Shown here: in pieces, positions 1 through 6,552 of the stretch
Layout: every line of letters begins with the position of its first letter
How positions within the stretch are numbered: the first letter of the stretch is position 1
Assembly: GCA_964649675.1 (NCBI GenBank)
Contig: CAZYPX010000043.1
Location: 1 to 13,722, forward strand
Length of the DNA: 13,722 bases
From: CAZVCG01 sp964649675
Lineage (GTDB): Bacteria > Pseudomonadota > Alphaproteobacteria > UBA9219
Direction: 5' to 3'
Notes under the pieces: generated by a model
Told to the model about the DNA's origin: nothing
Databases searched by the model: none
The model's input: the letters and a program-made list of their open reading frames with translations, nothing else
Program-made: the position numbers and the translations under genes

Positions 1-377
1 ATGGCGGCCGGAGGATCGCCGTCCATCGAACCAAAGTTGCCCTGCCCGTCGATAAGCGGAAGGCGCATGGAGAAACCCTGCGCCATGCGCACCATCGCGT
101 CGTAAATCGCGGCGTCGCCGTGCGGGTGATATTTACCCATGACGTCGCCGACGATGCGCGCCGATTTCTTGTAAGGCTTGCCGCTGTCGTACCCGCCTTC
201 TTTCATCGCGTAAAGAATGCGGCGATGCACGGGCTTAAGGCCATCGCGCACGTCGGGCAACGCACGGCTGACGATCACGCTCATGGCATAGGCGAGATAC
301 GATTGCCGCATCTCGTCTTCGATGGTGATCTGCGTAACGTCGGACGGCGGAGGATTTTGCGTTGTTGCTTCGCTCAT
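1..377 (-). CDS. gyrA: DNA gyrase subunit A, N-terminal part (cut by window edge)
   Basis: Catalytic A subunit of type II topoisomerase gyrase, which with GyrB introduces negative supercoils into DNA in the cytoplasm. Only the first 125 codons are present and the reading frame runs off the left edge. Visible landmarks are the N-terminal arm (residues 18-35, ending in LAYAMSVIVSRALPDVRDG), the HRRILYAM helix (51-58), and the quinolone-resistance region HPHGDAAIYD (84-93), followed by LIDGQGNFGSMDGDPPAA. The catalytic Tyr (expected in RYTE just after AAM) lies outside the window. The position equivalent to E. coli Ser83 is Ala89, while the Asp87 equivalent is kept as Asp93. The LPLIDGQGNFG and DPPAA wording fits alphaproteobacterial GyrA rather than ParC. 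The ATG at 377 is chosen because it gives a normal-length N-terminus. No strong Shine-Dalgarno is visible (a purine run AAAGAAA lies about 9-15 nt upstream). A minicistron ATG-TTC-AAA-TGA (385-374) overlaps the start. Confidence 0.95.
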   Translation of the reverse strand, partial: MSEATTQNPPPSDVTQITIEDEMRQSYLAYAMSVIVSRALPDVRDGLKPVHRRILYAMKEGGYDSGKPYKKSARIVGDVMGKYHPHGDAAIYDAMVRMAQGFSMRLPLIDGQGNFGSMDGDPPAA

Positions 378-655
378 TTGAACATCGTTTCTTTGAAGGG
401 AAAATTCCCGTTTTTTCGTTCTTGAAACAGGGGTTTAAATTATGGAGGAAACCTAGCACCAAGACAGCTTCGCGACAAACGAAAAATTCCACAAAACCCT
501 TTGTTTTTCAATCGGTTACTTTAATCCAGCGGGTCGCTTTCATAGGTCAGGCGGAAAAATGTTTCTTCACACAACCCTGCGCCCGAAGGCACATTAACAG
601 ATTGATAAGTTATTGAGGTCCTGTTGAGGCTTTCTGATTTGCGCAAGGGACCGCA
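378..655. other. Intergenic region upstream of gyrA
   Basis: This stretch of about 280 bases should carry the gyrA promoter on the minus strand, and I find no convincing gene in it. On the minus strand there is a fair -10-like hexamer CATAAT (444-439), but its -35 partner (CTGTCT at about 17 nt) is weak, so this is only a candidate. A short inverted repeat GGGAA-aa-TTCCC (398-409) lies 21 nt upstream of the gyrA start and could be a protein-binding site or chance. The 84-codon plus-strand frame at 362-616 overlaps the gyrA start, resembles nothing I know and is not called. Confidence 0.35.
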
Positions 656-805
656 ATGGCTTTTGTTGGGTTGACGAACACGGTATGGCGGTCACTGGGC
701 ATGACGTGGCATAATGAGCAGATTGTTTGTCTGACGGAGGTGCTGTGTGGGATTTTGACGGCGCAAAGCATCAACTCGGCGCGCTTGGCAACTCGGGTGA
801 ACTAA
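656..805 (+). pseudogene. Probable N-terminal fragment of an IS4-like transposase
   Basis: A 49-codon frame opens with ATG at 656 and closes with TAA at 803-805. It is preceded by AAGGGA (645-650), a good Shine-Dalgarno, 5 nt before the start. The product contains LGMTWHNEQIVCLTEVL followed by CGILTAQSINSARLATRV. This matches the general pattern at the very N-terminus of IS4-family transposases, where a leucine-rich helix with 'G(I/L)LTA.S.N...(I/L)A' precedes the catalytic DDE domain. No DDE domain follows, since the frame stops and the next gene's 3' end begins 12 nt later, so it is at most a remnant. I see no flanking terminal inverted repeats or target-site duplication. The family assignment rests on recalled pattern, not a search. 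The alternative is a small unrelated hypothetical protein. Confidence 0.45.
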
Positions 806-817
806 GCCCTGTGTATT

Positions 818-2239
818 TTAATGACCCACCCTCTTTCGCCACACCTTCACCTCCGCCTTGACCCTTTTCGGCGCGGTGCCGCCCAGGCTTGTGCGGCTTT
901 GAATGGCCTTTTCGGGCATCAGCAAGTCATAGATAGACTTATCCAAACGCGGCTCGATCTTTTTCATCTCGTCCAGTTTCAGTTCGTCCAAACGGCAGCC
1001 TTTCGTTTCCGCCAAGCGCACAATCTGCCCCGTGATATGATGGGCTTTGCGGAAAGGCACGTTAAAGTTTTTCACCAGAGCATCGGCCAAATCGGTCGCG
1101 GTCAGAAATCCGCGCTGCGTCGCCGCCTTCATCGTATCGGCGTTGACCTTCATGTCGCGCACCATGCCCGTCATCGCGGCGATCATCATTTCAAGCTCGT
1201 CCGCTGCCTTCATCACGGGCGGCTTGCTGTCTTGCAGATCCTTGTTGTAGGTCAGCGGCAAGCCTTTCATAAGCATCGAGAGTGTTGTCAACGCGCCGAA
1301 CAGCACGCCCGCTTTCGCGCGGATGAGTTCCGCCGCATCGGGGTTGCGCTTTTGCGGCATGATGGAACTGCCTGTCGTAAAGGCCTCGGACAATTTGATA
1401 AAACCGCATGCATCGCTGGCCCACAGGATAATTTCCTCGGCGAAACGCGAGAGGTGAACGCCGCAAATGCTCGCTGCGCTTAAAAACTCAAGCGCGTAAT
1501 CGCGCGAGGCCACAGCATCCATGGAATTCGCCATGGGGCGATCGAAGCCTAGCGCCTTCGCCGTCATGTTGCGATTGATCGGGTACGACGTTCCCGCCAG
1601 CGCCGCCGCGCCAAGAGGGCATTCATTAAGTCTTGTCCTCGCATCAGCAACCCTACTCCTGTCGCGCCCAAACATCTCGACATACGCCAACAGATGGTGG
1701 CCGAACGTCACCGGCTGGGCCGGTTGCAAATGCGTATAGCCCGGCATGATCGTCGCCGCATGCTTGTCGGCCTGATCGACAAGGGCGCGTTGTAAGTCGC
1801 CCAACAAACCGCCGATCCTGTCGATGGCGTCGCGTGTCCACATCCGTATATCGGTCGCCACCTGATCGTTGCGCGAACGCGCCGTATGCAAACGTCCTGC
1901 CGTGTCGCCAATCAATTCGGCCAGACGCGACTCGATATTCATGTGAATGTCTTCAAGTTGCGTCTTGAATGGAAATTTGCCGCTTTCGATTTCACGTAAA
2001 ATTTGATCCATGCCTTTGCGTATCGTCTGAACGTCTTTCGCGCTTATAATCCCGCATTTGGCGAGCATGTCGGCGTGGACGACCGAAGCCGCAATGTCCT
2101 GCAAGTAAAGCCGCTTGTCCGCGTCCAGGCATTCGTTGATCCGCGCCATGGCCTCGGCAGGCCCGCTTTTGTAATGCCCGCCCCACATGGCGTTGGCTTT
2201 CGGCGCGGTTTTCTGTTTGTTCTTTTTTGAGGCCGTCAT
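818..2239 (-). CDS. argH: Argininosuccinate lyase
   Basis: Catalyses the last step of arginine biosynthesis, cleaving argininosuccinate to arginine and fumarate, as a cytoplasmic homotetramer of the fumarase/aspartase superfamily. The product is 473 aa, close to the family's usual 460-470. Conserved blocks are in order: TARSRNDQ (119-126), GYTHLQPAQP (167-176, with the catalytic His170), and the superfamily signature GSSIMPQKRNPD (290-301, with the catalytic serine in the SS pair). The frame stays open upstream to 2320, but the extra 27 residues run into the end of pgk and look non-homologous. The ATG at 2239 starts the MTASKKNK sequence and has AAAGGCG upstream at a normal distance. The start lies 11 nt after the pgk stop, so the two are almost certainly one transcript. 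The lysine-rich first 15 residues are unremarkable extension. No obvious terminator follows. Confidence 0.96.
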   Translation of the reverse strand: MTASKKNKQKTAPKANAMWGGHYKSGPAEAMARINECLDADKRLYLQDIAASVVHADMLAKCGIISAKDVQTIRKGMDQILREIESGKFPFKTQLEDIHMNIESRLAELIGDTAGRLHTARSRNDQVATDIRMWTRDAIDRIGGLLGDLQRALVDQADKHAATIMPGYTHLQPAQPVTFGHHLLAYVEMFGRDRSRVADARTRLNECPLGAAALAGTSYPINRNMTAKALGFDRPMANSMDAVASRDYALEFLSAASICGVHLSRFAEEIILWASDACGFIKLSEAFTTGSSIMPQKRNPDAAELIRAKAGVLFGALTTLSMLMKGLPLTYNKDLQDSKPPVMKAADELEMMIAAMTGMVRDMKVNADTMKAATQRGFLTATDLADALVKNFNVPFRKAHHITGQIVRLAETKGCRLDELKLDEMKKIEPRLDKSIYDLLMPEKAIQSRTSLGGTAPKRVKAEVKVWRKRVGH

Positions 2240-2250
2240 GTCGTTCGCCT

Positions 2251-3465
2251 TTATTCTTTCTTTTTCGCCGCCGCTTTTTCCAGCGCGACGACACCCGGCA
2301 ATTCCTTGCCTTCCATCCATTCAAGAAATGCGCCACCCGCCGTGGACACATAGCCGATGTCGCCTGTTACGCCCGCGTGCGCCAAAGCCGCCACCGTGTC
2401 GCCGCCGCCGCCCACCGACATGATCTTGCCCGCGCGCGTAAGCTCGGCCACGGCTCTGGCGATTTCGTTCGTGGCGAAATCGAACGGAGGCAGCTCGAAA
2501 ACGCCCAAAGGCCCATTCCACACCACGGTGCGGCAGGCCTTCAGCATCTCGACAAGGCGGGCCGCTGTTTTGGGGCCAAGATCCAAAATCATCTTGCCTT
2601 CCGGCACATCCCCGGCGGAAACGGTTTGCGCGCCTGCGTTCGGCTTCATTTCGTCGGCCACGACGACGTCTTCCGGCAACAAAATCGTGCATCCTTTTTG
2701 TTCGGCCTTCGTCATGATGATGCGCGCGGTGTTCAGCATTTCCGGCTCGTACAGCGACTTGCCGACACTCAAGCCCTTGGCCTGCAAGAACGTGTTCGCC
2801 ATGCCGCCGCCCAGCGCCAGAACGTTCACCTTGGAGATCAGATTGTTGAGCAAATCAAGTTTCGTCGAAATTTTTGAGCCGCCGACAAGCGCGATCACAG
2901 GCCGCTCGGGCTTGTCCAGGGCTTTCGCGAGCGCGCTCAGCTCCTCCTGCATGAGCCGCCCCGCCGCCGACGGAAGCATATCGGCCAACCCGGCCGTGGA
3001 CGCGTGCGCGCGGTGGGCAGCGGAAAAAGCGTCGTTCACGAAAACGTCGCCCAATCGCGCCAGCTCCGTCACGAACGCCGGATCGTTCTTTTCCTCGCCT
3101 TCGTGAAAGCGCGTGTTTTCCAGCACAAGAATCTGCCCGGGCAAAAGCTTGCTTACCGCGTCCCGCACCCTCGAACCGATACAGTCTTCGGCGAACGTCA
3201 CGGGTTGGCCCACGATTGCTGCCAAGGCTTCTGCGACGGGGCGTAGGCTGTATTTAGGGTTCGGCTTGCCCTCGGGACGGCCAAGGTGCGCCAAAACGAC
3301 GATCCGCGCCTGCGCCTTGATCAAATCGCGCAACGTGGGCAGCGAGCGCTCAAGCCGCGTCGCGTCGCTTACGCTGCCGTTCATCATCGGCACGTTGTAA
3401 TCCTCGCGCAGAAGAACGGCCTTGGCGTTGAGATCGAGATCATCGAGGGTCAGAAAATTCGTCAC
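2251..3465 (-). CDS. pgk: Phosphoglycerate kinase
   Basis: Glycolytic/gluconeogenic kinase transferring phosphate between 1,3-bisphosphoglycerate and ADP in the cytoplasm. The product is 404 aa, the typical size. The N-domain substrate site is visible: REDYNVP (20-26, Asp22/Asn24), ATR (Arg37), HLGRP (His60/Arg63), LENTRF (Arg119) and AHRAHAS (His151/Arg152). The C-domain nucleotide site shows GGSKISTK (195-202), VWNGPLGVFE, GGGDT and STAGGAFLEW, the last being an alphaproteobacterial-style ending of the family motif. The frame is open to 3627, but the start is placed at GTG 3465. This gives the family-standard beginning (TNFLTLDDLD) and lies 4 nt after a full AGGAGG (3475-3470). The upstream 54 codons look non-homologous and overlap the promoter region. 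The gene is first in the pgk-argH transcript and divergent from xseB. It is not next to gap or fba here. Confidence 0.96.
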   Translation of the reverse strand: MTNFLTLDDLDLNAKAVLLREDYNVPMMNGSVSDATRLERSLPTLRDLIKAQARIVVLAHLGRPEGKPNPKYSLRPVAEALAAIVGQPVTFAEDCIGSRVRDAVSKLLPGQILVLENTRFHEGEEKNDPAFVTELARLGDVFVNDAFSAAHRAHASTAGLADMLPSAAGRLMQEELSALAKALDKPERPVIALVGGSKISTKLDLLNNLISKVNVLALGGGMANTFLQAKGLSVGKSLYEPEMLNTARIIMTKAEQKGCTILLPEDVVVADEMKPNAGAQTVSAGDVPEGKMILDLGPKTAARLVEMLKACRTVVWNGPLGVFELPPFDFATNEIARAVAELTRAGKIMSVGGGGDTVAALAHAGVTGDIGYVSTAGGAFLEWMEGKELPGVVALEKAAAKKKE

Positions 3466-3469
3466 GTGG

Positions 3470-3475
3470 CCTCCT
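3470..3475 (-). promoter_or_regulatory. Ribosome binding site that fixes the pgk GTG start
   Basis: The minus strand reads AGGAGG-CCAC-GTG here, a complete Shine-Dalgarno with a rather tight 4-nt spacer. It supports the GTG at 3465 against the in-frame upstream starts, which would give a 54-residue extension not typical of Pgk. Confidence 0.75.
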
Positions 3476-3510
3476 GTTGTGGTAAAAACAAAAGTGCGGA
3501 AGGGCGTACC

Positions 3511-3539
3511 ATTTAAGGCTTTCGGGAAGATTCTGTCCA
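3511..3539 (-). promoter_or_regulatory. Candidate sigma70-type promoter for pgk-argH
   Basis: On the minus strand, TGGACA (3539-3534) and TTAAAT (3516-3511) are separated by exactly 17 nt. That would place the transcription start near 3504 and give a 5' leader of about 40 nt before the GTG at 3465. This is consensus matching by eye only. Confidence 0.3.
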
Positions 3540-3622
3540 TATGCCGATTTCTTCCTTTTTTGCCCGAAAACAGGGAACATTTGGTCTTTCTTCGATCAAA
3601 ACCGGGTAATGTTTCTTCCCTT

Positions 3623-3651
3623 TTCACAAAACCTTCCTCTTGTGCTATGGG
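3623..3651 (+). promoter_or_regulatory. Candidate sigma70-type promoter for xseB-ispA
   Basis: TTCACA (3623-3628) and TATGGG (3646-3651) are 17 nt apart on the plus strand, placing a start near 3658, about 30 nt before the xseB ATG. It sits in the 224-nt divergent region shared with the pgk promoter. This is consensus matching by eye only. Confidence 0.3.
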
Positions 3652-3689
3652 AAACCTTGAAACGCCTTCCTAATCGTATGGTTTAAATC

Positions 3690-3953
3690 ATGGAAAAACG
3701 CCAAAATGTCGCCCCCTTACCCCCCGACATCGCCAAAATGTCGTTCGAGGACGCCTTGATAGAATTGGAAAAGCTCGTTAAACAACTCGAAGACGGCAAG
3801 GCGAAACTCGACGATGCCATCGGGGCCTATGAACGCGGCGCATTGCTTAAAAAACATTGCGAAAACAAGCTTCGCGACGCTCAGGCCCGCATCGAGCAAA
3901 TCGCCATGGCCGACAACGGAGAAGGCTTGAGTTTAGCCCCTTTTAAGGTTTAG
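3690..3953 (+). CDS. xseB: Exodeoxyribonuclease VII small subunit
   Basis: Small subunit of exonuclease VII, which binds several copies per XseA large subunit. The enzyme degrades single-stranded DNA to oligonucleotides in the cytoplasm. The product is 87 aa, typical for the family. The core MSFEDALIELEKLVKQLEDG (17-36) continues through the family-typical AIGAYERGALLKKHCENKL (43-61) to an ARIEQI helix, giving the usual two-helix coiled hairpin. The ATG at 3690 has no clear Shine-Dalgarno. The preceding ATG at 3678 stops after two codons, and the internal Met17 also lacks a ribosome site, so 3690 is kept. ispA follows after 52 nt, which is the common alphaproteobacterial xseB-ispA pairing. 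The large subunit gene xseA is not in the window. Confidence 0.93.
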   Translation: MEKRQNVAPLPPDIAKMSFEDALIELEKLVKQLEDGKAKLDDAIGAYERGALLKKHCENKLRDAQARIEQIAMADNGEGLSLAPFKV

Positions 3954-4005
3954 TTTTCCTCTCCCGCTGCGGCTTTTCCAAAACTTCTTTTACGGTCTAT
4001 CGTCC

Positions 4006-4905
4006 ATGCCCTCAGTCAGCCCCTCCCTCGCCGCCACCATGACGAACGCCGCCGCTGCCGTCAACGAAGCCATGGAAAGAATCCTCCCCCGTTCCGATTT
4101 CGCCGAACGCAAACTGTTCGACGCCATGCGCTACAGCGCCCTCGACGGAGGCAAGCGTTTGCGCCCCTTTTTGGTCATGAGTTCGGCGTCGTTGTTCGGC
4201 GTAAACGAGGATTGCGCGTTGCGCGCAGCGGCGGCCGTTGAATGCGTGCACTGCTATTCTCTGGTGCATGACGATTTGCCCGCGATGGACAACGCCGACA
4301 TGCGCCGCGGCAAACCGACAACCCACAAAAAATACGACGAAGCGACGGCCATTTTGGCGGGCGACGCTTTGTTGACGCTTGCCTTTGAAATTCTCGCCGA
4401 TCCGCGCACGCACGAAGACCCCAAGGTGCGCTGCACTCTCGTGACCGCGCTGGCCAAGGCATCAGGCGTAAACGGCATGGTGGGCGGACAAATGCTCGAC
4501 CTGATCGCCGAAACGACCGAGATTGATATGGGCGCCATCACACGCCTGCAACGCATGAAAACGGGCGAATTGATCGCTTTCTCCGCCGAAGCCGGCGGTA
4601 TTTTAGGCAAAGCCTCGCCTCAGCACCTCAACGCTCTACGCGCCTATGCCCATGACTTGGGATTAGCGTTCCAGATCATCGATGACCTGTTGGACGCCGA
4701 AGGAACGGAAGCCGAAACGGGCAAATCTGTTGGTCGCGATGCAGGCGCCGGCAAGGCAACGTTCGTCACGATTCTTGGCTTGGAGCGAGCACGCCACCAG
4801 GCGCATCTGCTCTCCGAACAAGCGATTGGGCATCTTGGCGCGTTTGGCGGACGCGCCAAAAACCTCGAAGACGTTGCGCGATTCGTTGTGGAAAGAAAAA
4901 GCTAA
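4006..4905 (+). CDS. ispA: Polyprenyl (farnesyl/geranyl) diphosphate synthase
   Basis: Condenses isopentenyl diphosphate with allylic diphosphates to make short-chain prenyl diphosphates for undecaprenol, quinone and other isoprenoid synthesis, in the cytoplasm. The product is 299 aa, as usual for bacterial FPPS. Visible elements are GGKRLRP (48-54), the first aspartate-rich motif DDLPAMD (89-95) followed by MRRGKPTTHK, the KTG lysine (185), and the second motif QIIDDLLD (223-230). The residues before the first motif (CYSLVHDD) and its two-residue insert fit short-chain bacterial type II FPPS. Exact chain length cannot be proved from sequence. ATG 4006 has no clear Shine-Dalgarno, and Met12 (4039) is an alternative start. 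It follows xseB in an operon, but the usual third gene, dxs, is absent. Its stop is one base from the convergent rppH stop. Confidence 0.93.
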   Translation: MPSVSPSLAATMTNAAAAVNEAMERILPRSDFAERKLFDAMRYSALDGGKRLRPFLVMSSASLFGVNEDCALRAAAAVECVHCYSLVHDDLPAMDNADMRRGKPTTHKKYDEATAILAGDALLTLAFEILADPRTHEDPKVRCTLVTALAKASGVNGMVGGQMLDLIAETTEIDMGAITRLQRMKTGELIAFSAEAGGILGKASPQHLNALRAYAHDLGLAFQIIDDLLDAEGTEAETGKSVGRDAGAGKATFVTILGLERARHQAHLLSEQAIGHLGAFGGRAKNLEDVARFVVERKS

Positions 4906-4906
4906 T

Positions 4907-5431
4907 CTAAACGCCCGTGTCCGGCAAAGGCGATCCCGAGCGAATCATGTCGGCAAGCGGCCCAAAATGGGTGGCGACTCGCTCGTAAACGGGTCTTTTG
5001 AAATCGACGATTAGAGCCGGCGTTTTTTCGAGCGGCATCCATTGCCACGCGACAAATTCAGGCTTTTCGGGCTCAAACTCGCCCGCAAGATTAATGTCGC
5101 AGTCCCGTCCCTGAAACAAAAGGGCAAACCAAGTTTGCTCCTGCCCTCGATACTTTCCCCGAAACACCCCGTGACGAAATTGAAGGTAATCGGGAAATTC
5201 ATAACGCAGAATATCAGGTATCATTCCGATTATGGATGCGTTGTCGGTGCCTATTTCTTCTTTCAGCTCTCTTTTTGCCGCGATTCGCAAATCCTCGCCT
5301 TTTTGCACCCCCCCTTGCGGCATTTGCCATGCGCCCCGACGATCGCGCCGTTCAGCGCATAACACCAAACCATCACGATTAAACAGGCAAAGCCCTACGC
5401 CGACGCGATAAGGGAGATTGTTTTTGTCCAT
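4907..5431 (-). CDS. rppH: RNA pyrophosphohydrolase (Nudix)
   Basis: Removes pyrophosphate from the 5' end of triphosphorylated mRNAs, starting RNase E-dependent decay in the cytoplasm. The product is 174 aa, matching the 160-176 of RppH. LPYRVGVGLCLFNRDG leads into WQMPQGG, and the Nudix box runs from Gly40 to about residue 62 (G-x5-E46, then R54-E-L-x-E-E-x-G61). The later WQWMPLE and VIFKRPVYE-like regions also fit the family. The frame is open to 5497. ATG 5431 (MDKNNLPY) is preferred because TGGA lies 6 nt upstream. ATG 5437 (MTMDKN) forms an ATGA overlap with the upstream stop and is nearly as likely. It is the last gene of the long leftward operon and converges with ispA, with stops one base apart. 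Proteins of this type are also annotated as Ap4A hydrolases. Confidence 0.93.
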   Translation of the reverse strand: MDKNNLPYRVGVGLCLFNRDGLVLCAERRDRRGAWQMPQGGVQKGEDLRIAAKRELKEEIGTDNASIIGMIPDILRYEFPDYLQFRHGVFRGKYRGQEQTWFALLFQGRDCDINLAGEFEPEKPEFVAWQWMPLEKTPALIVDFKRPVYERVATHFGPLADMIRSGSPLPDTGV

Positions 5432-5433
5432 TG

Positions 5434-6552
5434 TCATTCCAACACAGCCGTCAAGGGAGCCAAAGCTATACCGCGGCTTGGCAATTGCTTTGTCCACGCT
5501 TCAAGCCTGTCGAGCGTCACCGGCAAGGGCGTGGCCAGGCCAACGGCGCGGCCTTCCACGTGCGCTCTTTGCTCGAGCTCACGCAAAGCCGCATCTATAG
5601 CCGCAGGCGTCGGCTCGATATCCAGAGGCAACATGTTTTGAGCAACGGGTACGCTATCCTGCTTGGCCAGCTCTTTCACCACGCTATGCGGCGACACGCG
5701 CGCGTCAAAGATCATAAGACCCCGCTTTTTCAAAGCATCAAGAACAACCTGCATTTTGCCGGGATCAGTCGTAAACCGCGATCCGCTGAGGGTCGTAATC
5801 CCCACATAGCCCGTTCCTTGGCCCAGCGCCCAATTTAGCCTTTGTTCGACATGGCTGTTTGGAAGGTTCGTGAGCAGCGCGTTGGGCCCTGGGTCGCTGT
5901 TAGGATAATCGAAGGGCTCCATAGGAACGGCGATAAGCGTTTCATGGCCATCGCCTCGGGCGCGCTCAAGCCATGTGGCCACAGAAGGGTTTTGAGCGTC
6001 AAAAGCCATGGTTACGTTTGCGTGGAGACGCCGCAACGCCGCATCCGACGCTATACGGGACATCCCCATATCAGCCACAACTATCGCCACGCGCGGGCGC
6101 CTGTCGCCATGATGAAAGGGTCGCGCATAAACTTGCCAGGGCTTGCGCCCGTTTTCACCGATTATCGGCAAATTGCCTTGGGAGGTTTCCTCAGCCAGCG
6201 CAAGCTGCGGGGCTTGCTCCATGCGCGAAGCCCCATCATCAATGTCGTTAACGGCAATAGCCTCCGGATCAGAAGAGGCCCCGTCACCAGTCGAAAGCAT
6301 TGATGGGACGGAAGCACCGGTTCTGTTCTCAGAAAAAACATCGCGGTGCTGCTTTCCGGCTTCGCCCAGCTCGTTTTGATGTAAGGACGATAGTCTTTCA
6401 TCAAGACGTGAAGACATGGCCGCTATAACAATTAAACCGAGCAATGCGCCGGTAACAGCCAGTTTCAGCTTGCGCGGATAATGGGCAAGAAATGTTTCCT
6501 TCCTGATATATGTCTCATGTGCGGGCGAAGACATGCCGCTATCACTGATCAC
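5434..6552 (-). CDS. Divergent polysaccharide deacetylase (YibQ/DUF610-type), membrane-anchored
   Basis: A 372-aa protein of the divergent polysaccharide deacetylase family, whose substrate is not established. A cytoplasmic N-terminus (1-28) is followed by one membrane segment (about 30-47, LAVTGALLGLIVIAAM), a variable linker (48-150), and a deacetylase-like barrel (about 153-370) in the periplasm. The barrel begins PRVAIVVADMGMS, where canonical NodB enzymes have a DD metal/catalytic pair. Here only one Asp remains, as in many of these divergent members. Later blocks include HETLIAVPMEPFDYPNSDPGPNALL split across 203-227, GYVGI and GLMIFDAR. The start is GTG at 6552, supported by GGAGAG 7 nt upstream. 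ATG 6534 is possible but has no such site. The gene overlaps ctpA by 11 nt. Placed after envC-like and ctpA genes, it likely acts in envelope remodelling (inference). Confidence 0.87.
   Translation of the reverse strand: MISDSGMSSPAHETYIRKETFLAHYPRKLKLAVTGALLGLIVIAAMSSRLDERLSSLHQNELGEAGKQHRDVFSENRTGASVPSMLSTGDGASSDPEAIAVNDIDDGASRMEQAPQLALAEETSQGNLPIIGENGRKPWQVYARPFHHGDRRPRVAIVVADMGMSRIASDAALRRLHANVTMAFDAQNPSVATWLERARGDGHETLIAVPMEPFDYPNSDPGPNALLTNLPNSHVEQRLNWALGQGTGYVGITTLSGSRFTTDPGKMQVVLDALKKRGLMIFDARVSPHSVVKELAKQDSVPVAQNMLPLDIEPTPAAIDAALRELEQRAHVEGRAVGLATPLPVTLDRLEAWTKQLPSRGIALAPLTAVLE

Noticed and set aside
362..616. An 84-codon plus-strand frame in the gyrA upstream region
   Set aside because: It overlaps the gyrA start and upstream promoter region. 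It has no ribosome site and no recognisable protein pattern.
821..1483. A 220-codon open frame on the plus strand opposite argH
   Set aside because: It lies wholly within argH on the other strand. It is rich in His, Arg and Gln, as expected for an antisense shadow of GC-rich coding sequence, and has no recognisable domain.
2240..2320. A 27-residue N-terminal extension of ArgH
   Set aside because: It reads out of frame through the end of pgk, and the ATG at 2239 has a suitable Shine-Dalgarno.
2227..3106. Two long plus-strand frames (216 and 249 codons) opposite pgk
   Set aside because: Both are antisense shadows of a well-conserved Pgk reading frame and show no family motifs.
3466..3627. A 54-residue N-terminal extension of Pgk
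   Set aside because: The residues do not resemble Pgk, and a full AGGAGG sits just before the GTG at 3465.
5842..6303. A 153-codon plus-strand frame opposite the deacetylase gene
   Set aside because: It is an antisense shadow. The minus-strand frame carries the signal anchor, domain motifs and ribosome site.
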